NCBI GenBank assembly: GCA_946965045.2
Contig: OX337234.1
Coordinates: 1,922,001-1,986,000 of the forward strand
DNA from: Epithemia pelagica
Lineage: Eukaryota > Bacillariophyta > Bacillariophyceae > Surirellales > Surirellaceae
Reading direction: 5' to 3'
Length of the DNA stretch: 64,000 bases
Each line of letters opens with the position of its first letter. Within the stretch, counting starts at the first letter, position 1. A program made the position numbers and the translations under genes. Below are positions 62,901 through 64,000 of the stretch, one piece after another. The notes under the pieces are model-generated. The model worked only from the letters and a program-made list of their open reading frames with translations. It did no database searches and was not told the origin of the DNA.

Positions 62901-64000
62901 GGAAGCAGCACTTCAAAAGGGGCAATCAAAGATTACAGAGCTTCAAGGTGAACTTGCCACGGTACGGACAAATTTAGACAAGGCGAACTCCGACTTGGTT
63001 GAAGAGCAGGAAAGGCGACGCACCGAGGTGCAGGAAGCGGAACAAACTTCACAAAAGAGGATAGAAGAATTATCCAAATCGCTCATGGAGAGGGAAGCGC
63101 ATGCTAGAAATCTCCAAATGGAGCTTGATGATACCAAGAGCCAGTTGGTACAAGCACGATCAAGTCTGGCAGAGCAAATAGCTGAATCATCGATGCTGAG
63201 CAAGCAAGAGGACTCCCATAAAGCTGAAAATACTGCGCTCCGGAATAACCTTACTGACAGGGAAAATTTGTGCAATGAGTTGAAGCAAAAGGTCGATGCG
63301 CTTGAAACAGAAGTTGCAACGGCATATGAATCTCGCCTTTCAGCTGAGAATGAACTACGTGATGCACAAGCTAAGTTTGAGAGAATGGAGGCCCAGTTGA
63401 TTCGTGAATCAAAGGAAGTCATGGCGAAGAACAAAGTATCCGAGGGTTCCGCTGTCGGGGAGGAGCGAATCCAGTCTCTGGAACAGGAATTAGCTTCTAC
63501 CGCAGCGAAGTTAGCTGAGGCGGAAAGCAAGTGCGAAATGCTGGAGCAGTTCATCCATGAAGATACATCCTCAAATCTGCACCTTGGATCTACGAAGGAT
63601 GAGCTAGTGGATGTGGTGTCACTGAAAGAGGCGCTAAGGGAAAAAGAACAAGAAGTGGAGCGTTTTCGACAAGCTGCGGAGGCCTCGGCGGATCAGCTAG
63701 CCCAAGCAAGGAGGAATGTCGAGGAACTCGAAACGGAACGGGCTCTCAGCCAAGCAAAGGTGTCGCAACTGTCTGCGACCCTGGAAAAACGGGGAGACGG
63801 GGAACAGAAACTTTACCAGAAGACTATGGAAGCTGCTGAAGCCACCGCGGCTCAAACCGAGTTGAAAGATAAGCTGAATGAAGCCAATGCTGTCATAAAG
63901 AGACTTCAAGCAGAACTTGAAAGCAACCAAGGTCCAGAGGATAGATCAGTCTCAAGCAACACTCAGCTCAGTGTGAGACTCGCGGAAACTGAAGTCAAGA
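59905..64000 (+). CDS. Giant coiled-coil protein (golgin/centrosomal-like), 5' part, runs off the window
   Basis: The frame is open from ATG 59905 (MVDLMDGLSS) to the last base, at least 1365 codons without a stop. The first about 430 residues are disordered and Ser/Pro/Arg-rich with basic SRSR patches (SLSRGSRSRIENAAEQ). From about residue 440 to the window end the sequence is almost continuous coiled coil: long runs of Glu, Lys, Gln, Leu and Ala in heptads (LRELRSLQTELSTLRAQ; MLKDLQDAQAELESY), broken by short Ser-rich hinges. A CAA/CAG stretch near 62630-62655 encodes poly-Gln. The organisation fits a tethering or cytoskeletal protein; no motor, kinase or GRIP domain is visible, and the C-terminus is outside the window, so the class cannot be fixed. 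Confidence 0.8.
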   Translation, partial: MVDLMDGLSSPGSKTWNPNMSAHSEVSSHSGKNNLSSTSAFDSIVGQATSDSLSSEAYEKMHVSLDKSTPLKSTDPKTTNVVGHSQQPHTYGASGADVRLRNLSDNTTAMASDSESTNPYHSDEETYHEEGEEGIEVPYAAASSVATTTPLSEVDSNATESKPSSPERPQHEETDASSEPIISSNRSTQDSSSMATPIISNPPGSPRRGMIKPGSIPRRYRTASEDSQSAAGPSSPARAEQAPLSSSVSNKSTSQIGPSPRNERVVRSYSQKPVNASQQTPQQMPTTPDSSSGNTVMAEVLPEKKGRTRPSSAPRTSKGGVFGRSTTPRPPTSPTDFRKPTMGLRRPSLRDSNTNDDKPASRRSWLGSFRGKPVTGKPEALVVVAPDGTASGGGARSLSRGSRSRIENAAEQSESESDVSNLSKQSKPWTPRTVSGPETKAAPEQLFAVKKLVQSLTKDHTAEVNSESADQALRELRSLQTELSTLRAQGNAKQTETERMQMELGAAQKAAAQLESLNKSYRKNQKQMLKDLQDAQAELESYRESNDTAASSSSKEAQHLAEELATTMAELLALREEHKKLLGGKKRPRAASLTNRSDGEALHLSRSSSEEEEALLQQETMLNLQKDLAEAMATISILEENNDIIRKQLKKRDKLEERFKRVQADRDEYAAQLRDQQLAQHAREGGDVQDRAALVTIERLQKEKKQLLVKEHMLKEKIQKLDTKNKNQKAIFQTAVEIKDVEMKINRKERDILAHRLVEIKKDGENSARGEPRSSLARSQPEGASSEREQQMAQQLETKQSEITSLEKMLKEQERESDIRMEEAVADFKRQIAELDEKIKKKEREMGELQDCARLEAFKARRLMDEKVGELQVQLDEYEDRLINREQQIKQLDEQMRVRQAEIERIRTVQQQQQQQRRPSDRPQQGGRSERLSELRNRLDKNESLMRSKVQNIRNFDSPSKSTIASLNDSFSSQERADTSMLDLSSCPDDATIDKLREMEAALQKGQSKITELQGELATVRTNLDKANSDLVEEQERRRTEVQEAEQTSQKRIEELSKSLMEREAHARNLQMELDDTKSQLVQARSSLAEQIAESSMLSKQEDSHKAENTALRNNLTDRENLCNELKQKVDALETEVATAYESRLSAENELRDAQAKFERMEAQLIRESKEVMAKNKVSEGSAVGEERIQSLEQELASTAAKLAEAESKCEMLEQFIHEDTSSNLHLGSTKDELVDVVSLKEALREKEQEVERFRQAAEASADQLAQARRNVEELETERALSQAKVSQLSATLEKRGDGEQKLYQKTMEAAEATAAQTELKDKLNEANAVIKRLQAELESNQGPEDRSVSSNTQLSVRLAETEVK

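Overview
The window is nuclear DNA of a stramenopile alga, most likely a pennate diatom. The genes are dense and encoded on both strands. Introns are short (about 50-150 bp, GT-AG). Several N-termini look like secretory or plastid presequences with a Phe after the cleavage site. The strongest lineage marker is a signal-peptide-bearing SET / aminopropyltransferase / AdoMetDC-like fusion at 22457-26499, an architecture I know only from diatoms, where it has been linked to long-chain polyamines of the silica wall. No bacterial operons, rRNA, tRNA or CRISPR array were seen.

Layout. 1-9.5 kb: 5' part of a CLC chloride channel (runs off the left edge), an ARM-like protein with a CaaX terminus and an apparently intron-split start codon, a membrane-anchored degenerate PP2C, a putative plastid membrane protein, an EF-hand protein, then 2 kb of gene-free DNA. 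9.5-22.4 kb: first member of an unnamed family (IREY...NPSC motif), a PARP (WGR-WWE-WGR-PARP), an ApoL-like protein with a Cys-rich domain, the complex I subunit NDUFA9, a Tourist/Harbinger-like MITE, the second NPSC-family member, and a bL17-type mitochondrial ribosomal protein. 22.4-34 kb: the polyamine fusion, a second MITE copy, a DnaJ-X co-chaperone, the second ApoL-like gene and a canonical PP2C. 34-48 kb: a CRAL-TRIO-like/bZIP fusion, a TM9SF nonaspanin, a HugZ/DUF2470 flavoprotein-like protein, a GH30 glucosylceramidase with a lectin-like insert, the snoRNP assembly factor BCD1, an isochorismatase-like hydrolase and exosome subunit RRP40. 48-64 kb: an ankyrin protein, two tandem Cys-rich proteins with GPI-type tails (one frameshifted), an acetate kinase with an in-frame stop, a DED1/DDX3 helicase, a small coiled-coil protein and the 5' part of a giant coiled-coil protein.

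Most genes are unrelated housekeeping or regulatory functions with no operon logic. The structure beyond ordinary genes is local duplication: two ApoL-like genes, two NPSC-family genes, two PP2Cs (one apparently dead), two Cys-rich surface proteins and two MITE copies all lie within 64 kb. Exon structures were read by eye from splice consensus, reading phase and homology. They are inferences to be checked against RNA.
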